From Adiantum capillus-veneris (lineage: Eukaryota > Streptophyta > Polypodiopsida > Polypodiales > Pteridaceae): DNA of 64,000 nt. The DNA lies in assembly GCA_014529385.2 (NCBI GenBank), contig CM043955.1, positions 150,613,640-150,677,639 of the forward strand. Reading direction: 5' to 3'. Position 1 is the stretch's first letter, and each line of letters begins with the position of its first letter. The notes below the pieces were generated by a model. It saw only the letters and a program-made list of their open reading frames with translations, made no database searches and had not been told where the DNA came from. Position numbers and translations under genes: made by a program. Below, piece after piece: positions 11,221 to 22,614 of the stretch.

Positions 11221-12441
11221 CTACTGAGAATCATTGCCATTTGCATCTCGATATGCATATGCGAGCTTGGTCTCATGCAACTGTTTGAAAGCTATGGGAT
11301 ATGTTGGATTTTGACTTTGACTCGTGGAGATCAACTGAAACTTTTGTCCTTGATGATCTTCATAGAAGAAATTTTTTGTAGATTTTGATGGTTTTTGGGT
11401 CAGTGAAAAACTTCCAACAACCATATGATCTTCCAATGGTTTTTGCTTTGAAGGGGTATGCTGGCTAGAAGTTCTTGGGATTCTATCTGGTGTAGCATTT
11501 CCTAGTACTAGAGCTGAGCTTGATGAATTTGCAACTCCCCCCTTCCTAGGGTGATCACTATAGCCTGCTTCATTGTGAGAGCTCAAAACTGTTTGGCTTT
11601 CTGGTTGAGTCTCACCTTTTGGGATTGTGAATGCACACTTTGGGTAGCAATGTTGATGTTTGGAATTTGTAAACCTTCTGCATAGTTTCCTATGTATCTC
11701 CGTGAAACATGAAAAATTATTCCCCAAGTCAAGCTGTAGATAGCATTACATTTTCCTTGATATTGTCTATCCCATGGGTCTCCTATGATATGGGCTTCTA
11801 TGGTTTTAGGACCCAAGGCATCATAGATGCTAGACTCTCATCTATATCTATGATTGTTTTGGTCAAAGTATGTGCTCGTTTGGTCACAACGTCGAAGCTC
11901 GATTTTTGATGGAGGAGAGTTTAGCTCTGAATAGATTGCTGGGTTCACTCAGGTAATATCCTTCAGCTCTAGAGAGGATGGGCTATAATAGATTCTTTCC
12001 TCTAAAATGAACCATCCTTTCTGATCTATCATTGGACGCACTTCTATGAGTTGGTATGTGGGCCGTTCAAACACTGGTTGATCCTTTTTGTACAGTTGCC
12101 CTTTTTTGTCTACATAGTGTGCATATGAATTATGTGTACCATACAATGGTAACAACATTCTGTTTGATGTGTCCCTTAGACTCGTTATGATTGCACACTT
12201 GTGGCATTGGATGCAAAATCATTTGCAAATCTAACAGTCTTTTCAACATTCGATGGTATCTGGACACCTTGACCAAATTCATGCAGGAATTTGTTGTTAA
12301 TTTTAAGCTTTTCAGATGCCTGTGCATCACCTGAAGAAATGTTTGTATTAAGCACAAGAATGTAAAAAGTCCAGTTGCCAGGGTGCAAAAAACACTCTTT
12401 GTCATAGTCAGAGTCTGGCTGCTGAGCCATAAAATGAGCAA
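11221..12441 (-). pseudogene. Unrecognised N-terminal part of the minus-strand remnant
   Basis: Overlapping open frames read leftwards: DSDYDKECFLHPGNWTFYIL (12430-12185), then YVDKKGQLYKKDQPVFERP and RPMIDQKGWFILEERIYYSP (12158-11949), then 11816-11583 and 11727-11221. The frame changes several times and no motif is diagnostic. It lies upstream of the protease-like blocks, where a gag or movement-like region would be expected. The pattern Y-x-D-x-x-G-Q-x-Y recurs in the frame at 37654-37938 (YMDYSGQIYSQEPEL), which hints that the two units share a family. Confidence 0.35.
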
Positions 12442-13395
12442 AGCATTAGTCCCAAAGCTTTAAGTCGTAAATAAACTTTGTGCTAGGGGTCGTAGTTATT
12501 AGGCTTACACTCAAGGTCGAAGAGTTGAGCATATCTAAGTCGTGTTGCTCATGCTGGATGAGATGAGCATAAGAGTCAAAGTATATTAATTTACAATTGG
12601 TGGAGTGTCATAGAGTCCAACACTCATGCACAGTGCACAGTAAGATGAGAGCACATATCCTCGTCAATCAAAACCATTCTTAAAGGGGTGCCAGCTTGCA
12701 AAGCCATGTCGTATGCTTTTATAGCTACACCATCCCTCAAAATCTTTCTTGCACAACATATTGTTTCCCATGCATTTCTGTATATGCATATATAGGATGT
12801 CCCACCATTGGACATATGCATTAGACACTCTTTTTTGCTTCCACCTATGCACCTACAATAGGTAAACTAATGTCCCATCATGCTACCCTCCGTCACTTGC
12901 TTCGGTCTTCTTTGAAATCAAGAAAACCTCTAAAAACTGCTAAAAATGTGCGTCTCCAACGCTTTGCTTCCTTTTTAATTCCATATCTATCAGCAAATCC
13001 CTTTAGTACTTTATTAATATTTTCCATGCTAAAAAGTACTCGAATAATGCGCGTATCCCAAAGGCACTTTTTTCCCACTGGGTTTTTTTCCCTTTGGTCA
13101 TCCAGGTATTAGACCCTCATTTAGAACCTCATCATTCTACTTCCCTTGTACATACTTTTCATAAATAAATAGCAGCCTCATCATTATGCTATTACAATGG
13201 ACAAAATACAACATCATCTCTCACAACAGATATAATCCGACCAATGAAGATTTTGCAACAAATTGAACCTCACCAACAAATTCAATGACAAATAAGGACA
13301 ATCAGCCCATCAACAACCAATCAAAACCTTCCATTGCCTCCATGGACACTTTTCAATAGTGCCTGAGGACGGGCACTAAAATCGGAAGGAGAGAA
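12442..13395 (+). other. 3' internal remnant and polypurine tract before a + strand LTR
   Basis: No coding domain is supported. At 13070-13105 lies 'cccactgggttttt', a motif I know from 3' regions of plant LTR retrotransposons. A polypurine stretch cggaaggagagaa (13383-13395) abuts the LTR start TGTTAACTGA at 13396, so this is the 3' end of a + strand element whose body is lost or rearranged. Confidence 0.5.
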
Positions 13396-14401
13396 TGTTA
13401 ACTGAGTCAATGTCAGTTAACAAGAGATGCTAAAGATTGAAGCCTTATGAATGCACATCGAAGATGAATATGAAGAAGCAGTGAAGATTGGAGTCACACA
13501 CTTTTCACATTTTACCAGAATGGCCATGTATTATAATTTCTCAATTTATTTAGCCATTGTAATAATTCTAACGTGTTACGGGCTCAATAAGAGTTCCAAA
13601 ATGTAAAGCATAGGTCATTTATTGTACCTTGTTGCAAATACAATAAGTGTGGAGCCTCAAAGGTCTTGGGCGTCGAACATTACACATTTTAACCTTGGCT
13701 AAGGTATAAAAGCCAACTTTGTAAAGATTTTATTGAGTTTTGTATAATACAAACATAGTGCGAGCTAGCAGCGCTCACTTCTCTCCTTCTCACGCTTCCT
13801 ACTCCCTGCCTGCTTGCCACATTGCAGTCACGTCTGTTGCATTGCAACCACAGGTAAGAGCTCTACGCATTGACGTAAGCATTTCATGGTATTTTGTAGC
13901 TTTTGACGTCACTGACCTGCGGACTAATTTCATCATAAGTAAGAATTTAAGCTTTAAAATAAAAACCTAAGTATAGGCGGGATATTGGGGCATCATTGCT
14001 AAGCATGTAGATGCATTCCGAGTCAAAAATGACTAGGTCAAAAACTCACTGCTGTTAATAATCATGATTTTTGCACTTGACCTAAAGTGAGATTTGACAC
14101 CATAAGCATGTGTGCTTAGGTCTTATAAACATTTCCTAGAAGTTTCATTATGTTTGGATGTCATTTGACGCTATAACGGATGTGATTTGTTTGCTGATGA
14201 GCAATTGGCTTTTGGTGACTTCGGTCATTTGAGTGTAGCTTGAGTTAGATGGGAGTTGTTTGTTGTTTTCCAAGGCATTGACAACGTCTTGTAGCCTCTA
14301 TGCACTAGTGGAGTCAGCTTCATCCCATGGATTGACAATTTATTCGTGGTTCTCTCTATGTCTACAATAAGATAGGAGAGAGGTTAGACACCCGTCCCAC
14401 A
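13396..14401 (+). repeat. LTR (3', + strand), about 1006 bp, inverted partner of 41042-42051
   Basis: It starts TGTTAACTGA and ends GTCCCACA. It matches the reverse complement of 41042-42051 over its whole length, for example tgacaatttattcgtggttc near 14335 against gaaccacgaataaattgtca near 41092. A purine tract lies just upstream, and no primer site follows at 14402, so it is a 3' or solo LTR. Downstream it abuts an unrelated minus-strand gag fragment. Confidence 0.85.
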
Positions 14402-14404
14402 TGT

Positions 14405-14783
14405 GAGCTACCCCCCTTTGAGAGAATACCTCGATAAACTTGTCAAATACCTCCTCTATTGACTCAAAGTCTCTGTGTGCAGTGGAATCAAACCAGGTGG
14501 CGGCATCCTCCTCTAGAGTTAACCCAAATCCTATGAACTACGTGGGAAAGTATAGGACTTCCTCAGCTCTCCCGCACAAATGCTGCCACGTGATCCCTTG
14601 GGTCCCTATTTTTGGAATTTTTCTTGTTAACCCATTTTTGGACTTGAGATGGTCTGATTCTATGGTGATCCATCATTCTAAACATAGGATCCCATACTCC
14701 TCTATGAGCTCTTTCTAGCTTACGATATGGTACATGTTCCTCACCTAGGGGTGCTCCTAATCCATAATTCCTGATTAGTTTAG
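14405..14783 (-). pseudogene. Gag fragment of another gypsy element
   Basis: Reading leftwards from 14783: GAPLGEEHVPYRKLERAHRG, then NRDPRDHVAAFVRES (the DP..H...F start of a gag capsid domain) and TLEEDAATWFDST with ESIEEVFDKFIEVFSQRG. This is the standard gypsy gag core. It is cut on one side by the 3' LTR at 14784 and on the other by the LTR ending at 14401, so it is older than at least one of those insertions. Confidence 0.7.
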
Positions 14784-14895
14784 TGTGAGGTCTCCAACCC
14801 CGAGAAGATTGGGGCAACTTGATAGATGGACTTCTTTTATTCTCAAGTTTCATTGACGACACCCTACTCCATTTCCACGAAGCCGAGATACGACC

Positions 14896-15246
14896 AACTA
14901 AAGAGAGGAAGTCCTCTATCCATCGTGATTGTGGTTGTAAGGGTCATACGCCACTAGCCAGGTTGATAAATCAATGATTCTAATAAAAGCTATTTCCTAT
15001 AACATAAAGATGAAATCCCATTGACATATTTAGAATCCATGAACAACGCCTTTTTTCCACGTTTAAGAGGCACAGTCGCAACTAAAGAGAGGAAGTCCTC
15101 TATCCATCGTGATTGTGGTTGTAAGGGTCATACGCCACTAGCCATTCTAATAAAAGCTATTTCCTATAACATAAAGATGAAATCCCATTGACATATTTAG
15201 AATCCATGAACAACGCCTTTTTTTCACGTTTAAGAGGCACGGTCGC
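14896..15246. repeat. 184-bp tandem duplication inside the 3' LTR
   Basis: The unit starting 'aactaaagagaggaagtcc' at 14896 repeats from 15080. The second unit lacks about 20 bases (gttgataaatcaatga) present in the first. The 5' LTR has one copy (about 27790-27965), so the duplication arose after or during insertion. Confidence 0.92.
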
Positions 15247-16345
15247 CATTCATAACCCCGAATATGATATGAGACATAGTCTAAACTAACTAACAATCTT
15301 GTGAAAAGTACCCGACTAATTGGGTCCACCCATTTGTAGACCTAGATTCGTTAGGATACTAGTCTCTCACTTTTCACACCACACTCACCCGTTCTTCTTG
15401 TTTTTTAATTACTAACACACTATTTTACATTTACAAACAATGTTCCTTAATTAATTTTGGGCACAGGTTCTTTTATACAGCCCTTCAAAAAATACCAAAA
15501 CAATTCAAACAAGGCCTAATGAAGACAGTCCTATATTTCAACAAAAATAACTTTTCCAATTTCTTATGAGTTGCCGCTACCCACAGACTTTCTCTGTCTA
15601 ACCAATAGAGCCTTTGCAAAGGATTTCTTGGCTAACCACGAATTGTGCAACCTTTCCATCTCGCTAACCGTGAGGCATCCCGCTAACCTCCAAGCATCTC
15701 GCTAACCGCAAGGGATAAAAGAGAGCCGATAATCTCAGCTTAGTCTCCAATAACCGCGGGATCATCTTGCTAACCGCAAGGCATCTTGCTATCCACAAGG
15801 CATCTTGCTACCCGCGTGAAGAACAAAAGATATCATTCCAACAAAACTTCTCTTTAAATGATTCTTCGAACATGATCAACCAACTCTTTATATCAACTAG
15901 TAACAACTTATCAAGCAATAACAATTTAACAAAAACATTGACAATTTTTCAAACAATTCTTTCACTAACTAAGAAAACATATGCTTGTTTCTTGTGATGG
16001 ATTCACATTTCTTGGACGGTTTAAGGGAATCCCTATGCTTGGCTTCCCAAGTCAACATGAATAGCAATGCAAAATTATAAATTTATTTTATCGGATAAAC
16101 GACATGTTCGATTACCTCCCGTGTTGGAGGTTGGACGGCTTCAACTTCTTTTGCAACTGATACATCCGCTTGAGCTACGATTGGAGAAGATGATACTTTC
16201 CTTTTGTACCTTTCTTGGAGGTGCAATGACATGAGCGTTCTTGAAGCTGCGTGTCACTCTCTTCGAGGCCATTGTGTCATGATAGAGAAAAGGAAAATCT
16301 TCATTGTAAAAAGAAGAGTTATGGCTTCTTTGCTTGCCGAGAAGA

Positions 16346-16348
<3 letters not shown>

Positions 16349-16399
<51 letters not shown>
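16349..16399. repeat. (AG)n microsatellite in the 3' LTR
   Basis: A 51-base AG tract. The homologous tract in the 5' LTR (29096-29164) is 69 bases. Confidence 0.95.
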
Positions 16400-16402
<3 letters not shown>

Positions 16403-16699
16403 TTCAACAATTCGAGGGACAACACAATGGTGGTAGAGATGGTAATATGTCAAGGGTGAGAGGGTGAGGGAAAGAAGGTAACTCCGACGAACATAGAGAT
16501 AACTTTGCATACGGCTGAAGCTCTTTATAAAAATTATAATTAGAAAAAAAGCACGCATCTTCATGTGCAATTTCAAGTCCCTAATTTTAGAAGAGGCTTG
16601 GCTTCCAAGAAAGGAAGCTCTCACTTTTCTTTCTTCTCTGAAAATACTCATTCTCTTCTAAAAATACTCCTCCTTTTCTAAAAATACTCCTTAGATCCT

Positions 16700-17900
16700 T
16701 TGGTAGAAGGCAACTCAAATAGGGCTTCAGGCGATACCCGTTTACCTTCCTGGAGTACTCTTTGCCATTCAAGTCCATAAGTTGATAGTAACTTGAATTG
16801 AAAGCCTTTTGGACTATGTATGGCCCCTGCCATCTAGTTTCAAACTTGGCATCAAAACGATTATCAAGTCAATTGTCATACCATAGCACAAGATCTCCTT
16901 CCTTGATGCCTTTGTCCTTCAGTTTCTTGTCGAGCTTATCTTTTGCTTGTATAGCTTTCCTTTTGTAACACTTGTAGCTGCTTCTCTTTTCCACTCAAGT
17001 TCTACTAAGGTAAGAAGTCAATCCATCCATGCTTCTTGATTATCTTGTGCTGCTTTGCCATGAAGTTGCATTGTTGGAATGTTGAGCTCAATTGGTTGCA
17101 AAGCCTCTTGACCATACAGCAAGTGGAATGGCATGAACTCTATGGCCTCCCTATATGTGGTTCAATATTCCCACAAGGCACCATCCAAGAAGTCATCCCA
17201 CAACTTTGTCTTCTTTTGCACCATCTTTCTAATGATGTCTACAATGACACCATTAACCTTCTCCACCAAACCATTTGATTGTGGGTAGTAGGGTGTGCTA
17301 TGACAATGTAGAATGGGAAGCTCTTCACAAACTTCTGTGAGTAAACCCCGGGAACCCTGGACCGTTATCAAAAAACAAATGTGAGTGTAGACAAACTTGC
17401 TCACCGTCTCTCATTTACCTTTGCCACACTTTGTGCTTCTTCCCACCTAGTCATATAGTCTACTGCCACCAAAATGTAGATATTTACTATTTTTTGTTCT
17501 AGGCAGAGGACCCATAGCATTAATGCCCCACTTTTGGAAGGGTCCATTTGCAAGCACTATTTGCCTCGGACCATGTACACCCTTCTATTTTCATTTACCT
17601 ATTAGTTGTGATAGCTTTTACACCAATGTTGGACATCCACGTGCAAGCTTGGCCAAACATACCCCGCAAGCAAAATCTTCTTCACGGTTAAATCTTGGGC
17701 AAAATGACAACCACATGCCTCTTCATGCAAACCTTTTAAAATGGCTAGAATTTCCTCGATAGTTGGTACTCTTTTGCACACTTGATCCTTCCCTCTTTGA
17801 TAGAGGGAGCCTTCTAGGAAGAGATAGAAACTTGCCTTCTTCATGAGTCTCCTCTTTTGAGCTTTTGTGAAGTCTTGTGGAAACTCGCCCTCCAAAATGT
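16700..17900 (-). pseudogene. Integrase and end of pol of the large gypsy element
   Basis: Leftward order: the zinc-binding domain with HEEACGCHFAQDLTVKKILL and WPSLHVDVQHWCKSYHN (17895-17602), the core ending with LLTEVCEELPILHCHSTPYY then PQSNGLVEKVNGVIVDIIRK (17350-17200, carrying the catalytic Glu), and the C-terminus MDLNGKEYSRKVNGYRLKPY (16778-16719), typical of the end of gypsy polyproteins. The middle of the core around 17600-17400 is broken by stops and frame changes. The 3' LTR begins right after. Confidence 0.85.
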
Positions 17901-18524
17901 AGCCAATGACTCCAATCCCTGGTATCTTGGTTGCTTGACAGTTGCTACCACCGTGATGACCTGCACTTCTTTCTCAACGCATGTAACTACTTGTTGTGCA
18001 AGTAAATTAGCATCTTCATTCTGTTTCCTAGGAATATGATACAATTCACTTCTTCAAATTGATTAAACAACCTACGAATGAAGTGAACTTTTGTCCTTAG
18101 GCTTTCATTCTTGCATGCCTAAATGCCTAAGATTTGCTTCACAATGAGAAGTGCACCCCCCTTTACTATGAGACGTTGACTAATGCACATCTTCAAACCA
18201 TGAAGTCGTATGTCATACTCTGCTTCATTGTTGCTAGTTGAACCTGGTAGAGTTGACCTTCTCTTTCATGATCACCTCTCCACTTGGGTTGAGCAACACT
18301 AGCCCTCCCCCTGATTTTCATGTGGCTCGTCGAAAAGCTCCATCAAAGAACAAGGTAAAAGCATTAGGAATACTTTTTGGTGGTGGCAATGGTAGGGTCT
18401 TTACTTCAAAAACCTTAATATCCTTTTCATGCACCCTATAAGTGAGAATCCTTACCAATTGTGCACACACACTATCTTCTGTTGTGTGCATGTATAGTGG
18501 CATCAATATAGTTAGTCTATACAA
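17841..18524 (-). pseudogene. RNase H region of the large gypsy element
   Basis: TLFFDGAFRRAT (about 18356-18321) is the RNase H start (F-D-G-A), followed in changing frames by GGGLVLLNPSGEVIMKEKVN and the later tether VYHIPRKQNEDANLLAQQVV-type segment (18044-17985). Several stops interrupt it. The same domain with the same layout occurs in the + strand element at 52640-52890. Its 5' side stops at the copia insertion. Confidence 0.75.
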
Positions 18525-18590
18525 AGTTGATGAAGCATCACTTAGACTTCATCCTACACCCATAAGTTCTATACAGTGTGTAAATCACTC

Positions 18591-20311
18591 CTAGGCTAGG
18601 CTCTTTGTGAGAGCATTTGCGGGGTTGTTGTCAGTGTGAACCTTGACAAGCTCGATGTGCCTGCCAGCCAATGCATCTCGTACTACATGGTATCTAACCT
18701 CTATGTGTTTTGACTTTGAGTGAAACACCGGATTCTTTGCCAAAGCAATGGCACTCTAACTATCACAATGAAGTACTGGAACCTCTTGAATGCCCAAATC
18801 TCCCACTAGACAAGCCAACCATATGGCTTCCTTGTTGGCGTCAGACGTAGCAACATATTCTACCTCACTGGTAGATGAAGACGTGCAATCTTGGAGACAC
18901 GATCTCCAAGAGATAGTTACTATAGAAAACATGAACACATAGCCAGATGTGGATCTTCTACGATCCACGCAATCCGCATAATCCGCATCCATGTAACCTA
19001 CAATAGATGCATCACTGTTTCCGAAGCGTAAACACTTGCTAGCTGTACCTTTCAAATATATGAGGATTTTCTTCACTGCTTCCCAATGCTTCTTGCCATG
19101 GTTTGCCATGTACCTACTAACCACTCCCACTACATGTGCAATGTCTGGTCTTGTGGCTACCGTAGCATATATCAAATTGCCAACTGTTGAAGAATATGAC
19201 ACTTTTGCCATTTCCTCTTTCTCAGCCACTGTCTTGGGAGAGTCTTCCTTGCTAAGTTTGGAGTATGCTTGCATTGGGGTACTCAATGACTTCCCCCCCT
19301 GCATACTAAAATGTTGCAAGACTTTGTAAATGTACTTTTCTTGAGATAATTCAAGAATTCCACGTGCCTGTCTCTCTTGATGCGCATACCAAGAAAGTGA
19401 TTGGCATCTCCCAAATCTTTCATGAAAAACTGAGTGCTGAGCATCTTTTTTAATTGATTGATCTCATCAATTGATTTGCCTACAATAAGCATATCATCTA
19501 CATACAATATCAAGATGATTAAAGAACCATAGTTCAATCTTTTTGTGTATAAGCAGTGATCGTTTTCACTTCTTATGTAAACTTGAGAATGCATGAATTT
19601 GTCAAATTTTTTATATCACTACCTTGAACCTTGCTTGAGTCCATAGAGTGCCTTTTTAAGTCTACAAACCAATTATGCCCTCGTTGGCTTTTGGGTTTCA
19701 CATACGAAGCCCTCTGGTTGTTTCATGTAGACATCTTCGTCTAGATCCCCGTGAAGAAATGTTGCGTTCATGTCCAAGTTCCATGTCTTGGATAGCAACC
19801 AAGCCAAGCACAATGCAAAGTGTAGTCATCTTGACTACTAGAGAGAAAATCTCATGAAAATCCACACCTTTTTGTTGCTTGAAACCCTTGGCAACTAGAC
19901 GAGCCTTGTATCTAGGCTCGGGATCTGGCGTTGTATACTTCTTTTGTCTACCCACTTGCAAGGTAAAGCATTTTTGCCTTTTGGTAATTCAACCAAATCC
20001 CATGTCTCATTAGCCACAATTTAATTGTATTTTGATTGCATAGCCTGCTTCCACTTAACACTATCGTCCATTTGTATAGCTTCTTTGTAACAGGTTGGCT
20101 CTCCACTGTCAGTGACCAAAATGTGGTGTATACCCGACTCAAACCACTCGGGCGCATGTGATACTCTCTTAGAGCGTCTCATGTATTTGACTGCTGGACT
20201 CTGCTCTCTTCGGAGTAATAGTAGTATCTTGCACTTGAGGATTATGTGCAACACTACTGAACTGAGTTGATTCGGAGGCCACATCCTCAGAACGAACGCG
20301 TTTGTACCCAA
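18591..20311 (-). pseudogene. Copia reverse transcriptase-RNase H
   Basis: RT pieces in order: SKRVSHAPEWFESGIHHILV (linker), PRYKARLVAKGFKQQKGVDF (19910-19850), LIILILYVDDMLIVGKS (19535-19480; YVDD catalytic box) and MKDLGDANHFLGMRI (about 19430-19385). RNase H: YSSTVGNLIYATVATRPDIA, VGYMDADYADCVDRRRST, SSTSEVEYVATSDANKEAIW and ALTKSLA before the stop at 18591. Breaks include a TAA near 20021, frame changes near 19900-19600 and at 19319, and a TAG just below 18756 in CDS-stop-SAIALAKNP, where this family has Gln. Confidence 0.92.
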
Positions 20312-20399
20312 CTTCTTTGATGGGCTTCTCGTGCATTTTTATTCATTGAAAATCATATTTGAGCTACGAATGACTTCTTTGATTCTCGGTGCCAGAGAC

Positions 20400-21577
20400 G
20401 ATATTCCATCTCTCCATATGCACCATAGCCAAAAAAAAAAGCATTTGTGTGATCTAGGATCTAACTTTCGATGAAGTTCTTTGGGCATATGTGCATATGC
20501 CTCACATCCAAATACACGTAAATGCTCATAGCTTGGCCTTTTGCTAGTCTATAATTCCTTTGGAATTTTGCAATTCCGAGGGGAACTAGGTGCCCTGTTG
20601 ATGATGTGCATTGCTGTCAGAGCAGCTTCCCCCCAAAACTCTGGCATAAGCTTCACCATAGACATCATAGAGACAACTCGCTCTTGAATCATACAACTCA
20701 TTCTTTCAGCTATCCCATTTTGTGCAGGTGTGTATGGAGCAGTAAACTCCCGCCGAATGCCTCTTGTATTGCAAAATTCCTTGAACTCTGTGGAGATGTA
20801 TTCTCCACTATTGTCCGTGCGAAAAGCCTTGATCTTTTTTCCTGATTGGTTCTCAACCATGGCGAGGAATTTTCGGAAGGTTGAAAAGACCTCTTCCTTA
20901 CACTTAAGGAGATACACTTTTTTTGTAGAATCATCTATGAATGTTAGAAAGTAGTTTGCCCCCCCTAGAGTTTTATGTGGCATTGGACCACACAAATCAC
21001 TGTGCACCAAGTTTAGGGGTTCACCTAGTTTCTTGTTCAATGGCAAAGATGTCAACCTAGTTTGTTTGCCGTATAGACAATGCTCACACAATGGAAAGTC
21101 TGTGTAATCTAACACAGGTAAGTTGTCAAAACGTTGAAGTGTTTTCATTCCCTTTTGGCTAATATGCCCTAGCCAGCTATGCCATAACTCAGTAGACGGC
21201 AGAGTCGGCAACATAGATAGAGTGTTCGTCGACACTTCAAACAAACAAAGAGTACAGGGGATCTGTTTACTACCTTTCATCATAATAAAGTTGTTCTTGC
21301 AGATCATCCAAGAACAATTACCAAAAACTTTAGTGTAGCTAAGATCATCCAATTGCCCTATAGAAATCAAGCTCTTCGTAAGCTTGGGCACATGTCTGAC
21401 ATTCTGCAACACAAAAGCAGTTCCATTATGCATCTGAAGTTTCACATCACCAATGCCAATAATGTCAAGCTCATAGGAATCACCAAGCTTGAATATGCCA
21501 TGCATGGATGCATAAGAGGAAAACCACTCTCTATGCGGTGTGAACTAAAAACTTGCACCAGAATCAAGAATCCAATT
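20400..21577 (-). pseudogene. Copia protease and integrase
   Basis: The protease active site WILDSGASF (about 21572-21546) is followed by TAG at 21545-21547 and TPHREWFSSY. The GAG-pre-integrase domain has ELWHSWLGHISQKGMKTLQR and CEHCLYGKQTRL. The integrase core shows LVHSDLCGPM (D), KAFRTDNSGEYIS (D) and YTPAQNGIAERM (E). After the stop at 20549 the frame continues with YEHLRVFGCEAYAHMPKELH and CFFFGYG. Between 21505 and 20549 the frame is open for 318 codons, the least damaged stretch of this element. Confidence 0.92.
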
Positions 21578-22614
21578 CTATGCATAACCCTCATCCTGTG
21601 AAACTAAAGCATTTGGAGTGAGATCTGAAGTAAAAATGAGAACATTTGAGGGATTTTTTGTCACCTTGGCATGAATCTCTGTGGGCATAATGATCATCAC
21701 TAGAGGAGGAGCATCCTCTACTGCAGTGGTAGGTATGGGAGACTCAACAACATTGAGCTCCTCAATCTTTACCATACTTTTGCCTTTGCCAAAATAATCC
21801 TTTTGCATGCTTTTTTGATCTCTTAGGAAATTGCAACAATCCTTTTTGTAATGTACCTTCTTGTGGCAATAGTAACACTCGACATTTATGGCATTGTGGT
21901 CTCTGCTTTGGTTCTTGTGTCTGCTAGGACTACAAGGATTTTGCTCTCTACTTTTGCTTCTGTATTTGTTCCTATGGCCACTTGCCTTCGTTGAACTGCC
22001 AACCATATATGCATCTCCATGACTAGCACCGTCAAGAGATTTACGATGAATCTCTTCAGTGAGCAACACATCTATGATAGCATTGAACTCTAACTTGCCA
22101 TTCGGAGCCGAATTGCTAATGGATGTGTAAAAGATATCCCATGAACTGGGTAGAGAGTATAGCAAGGATATAGACTTGATTTTGTCGTCAAACTCCTTAA
22201 AGCCCTGAGATGTCAGCTGACTAAACAAGGAGTTGAACTCATTTAAGTGACCAGAAACTGTGCTACCTTCTTTCATGTTGAGCTTCATAAGCTTTTTCAT
22301 GAGAAAAACTTTGTTGGATGCACTTTTGCTCTCCCATGCTGAACATAAGCTATCCCAAAGTTCCTTGGTTGTTGTCTTCCCTATGATAGTGAAGAACACT
22401 GACTCGGCTAGATGTAGACGTATTATAGCCATGGCTTTCGCATCCAAAAGCTCCCACTGAGCTTGTGTATAGTAATCATCCTCTACGCGCTCTTTCAACG
22501 GTTTTGACAGGCCTTTGTTTATCAAAACATCTTTCATGCGCTCTTTCCACATGGTGAAGTTACTACCATCAAACTTGCGAATGAAATATTCCTCCTTTTC
22601 TGAAGAAGAAGCCA
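21578..22614 (-). pseudogene. Copia gag with zinc knuckle
   Basis: From the ATG at 22614 (MASSSEKEEYFIRKFDGSNF) runs a UBN2-type gag: WKERMKDVLINKGL, WDSLCSAWESKS, SGHLNEFNSLFSQLTSQGF, ISLLYSLPSSWD. The nucleocapsid knuckle is CYYCHKKVHYKKDC (about 21884-21843), with all four zinc ligands and a Lys where Gly is usual. The frame is open for about 345 codons to a TAG at 21578 just before the protease, in frame with it. The upstream in-frame start MSVMASS is less likely; the ATG before ASSSEKEE is the usual position. Confidence 0.9.

Larger units (their letters stand above)
14784..16694 (-). repeat. 3' LTR of the large gypsy element
   Basis: It matches 27672-29603 in order: 'ccaaccccgagaagatt' start, 'taacataaagatgaaatccc', a block of 'ctaaccgcaaggcatcttgc' words, the (AG)n tract at 16349, and the 'ctaaaaatactcctcc' minisatellite at the outer end. 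It carries an internal duplication (14896-15246) absent from the 5' LTR. The LTR end is TGTGAGG in + strand reading. Confidence 0.88.
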
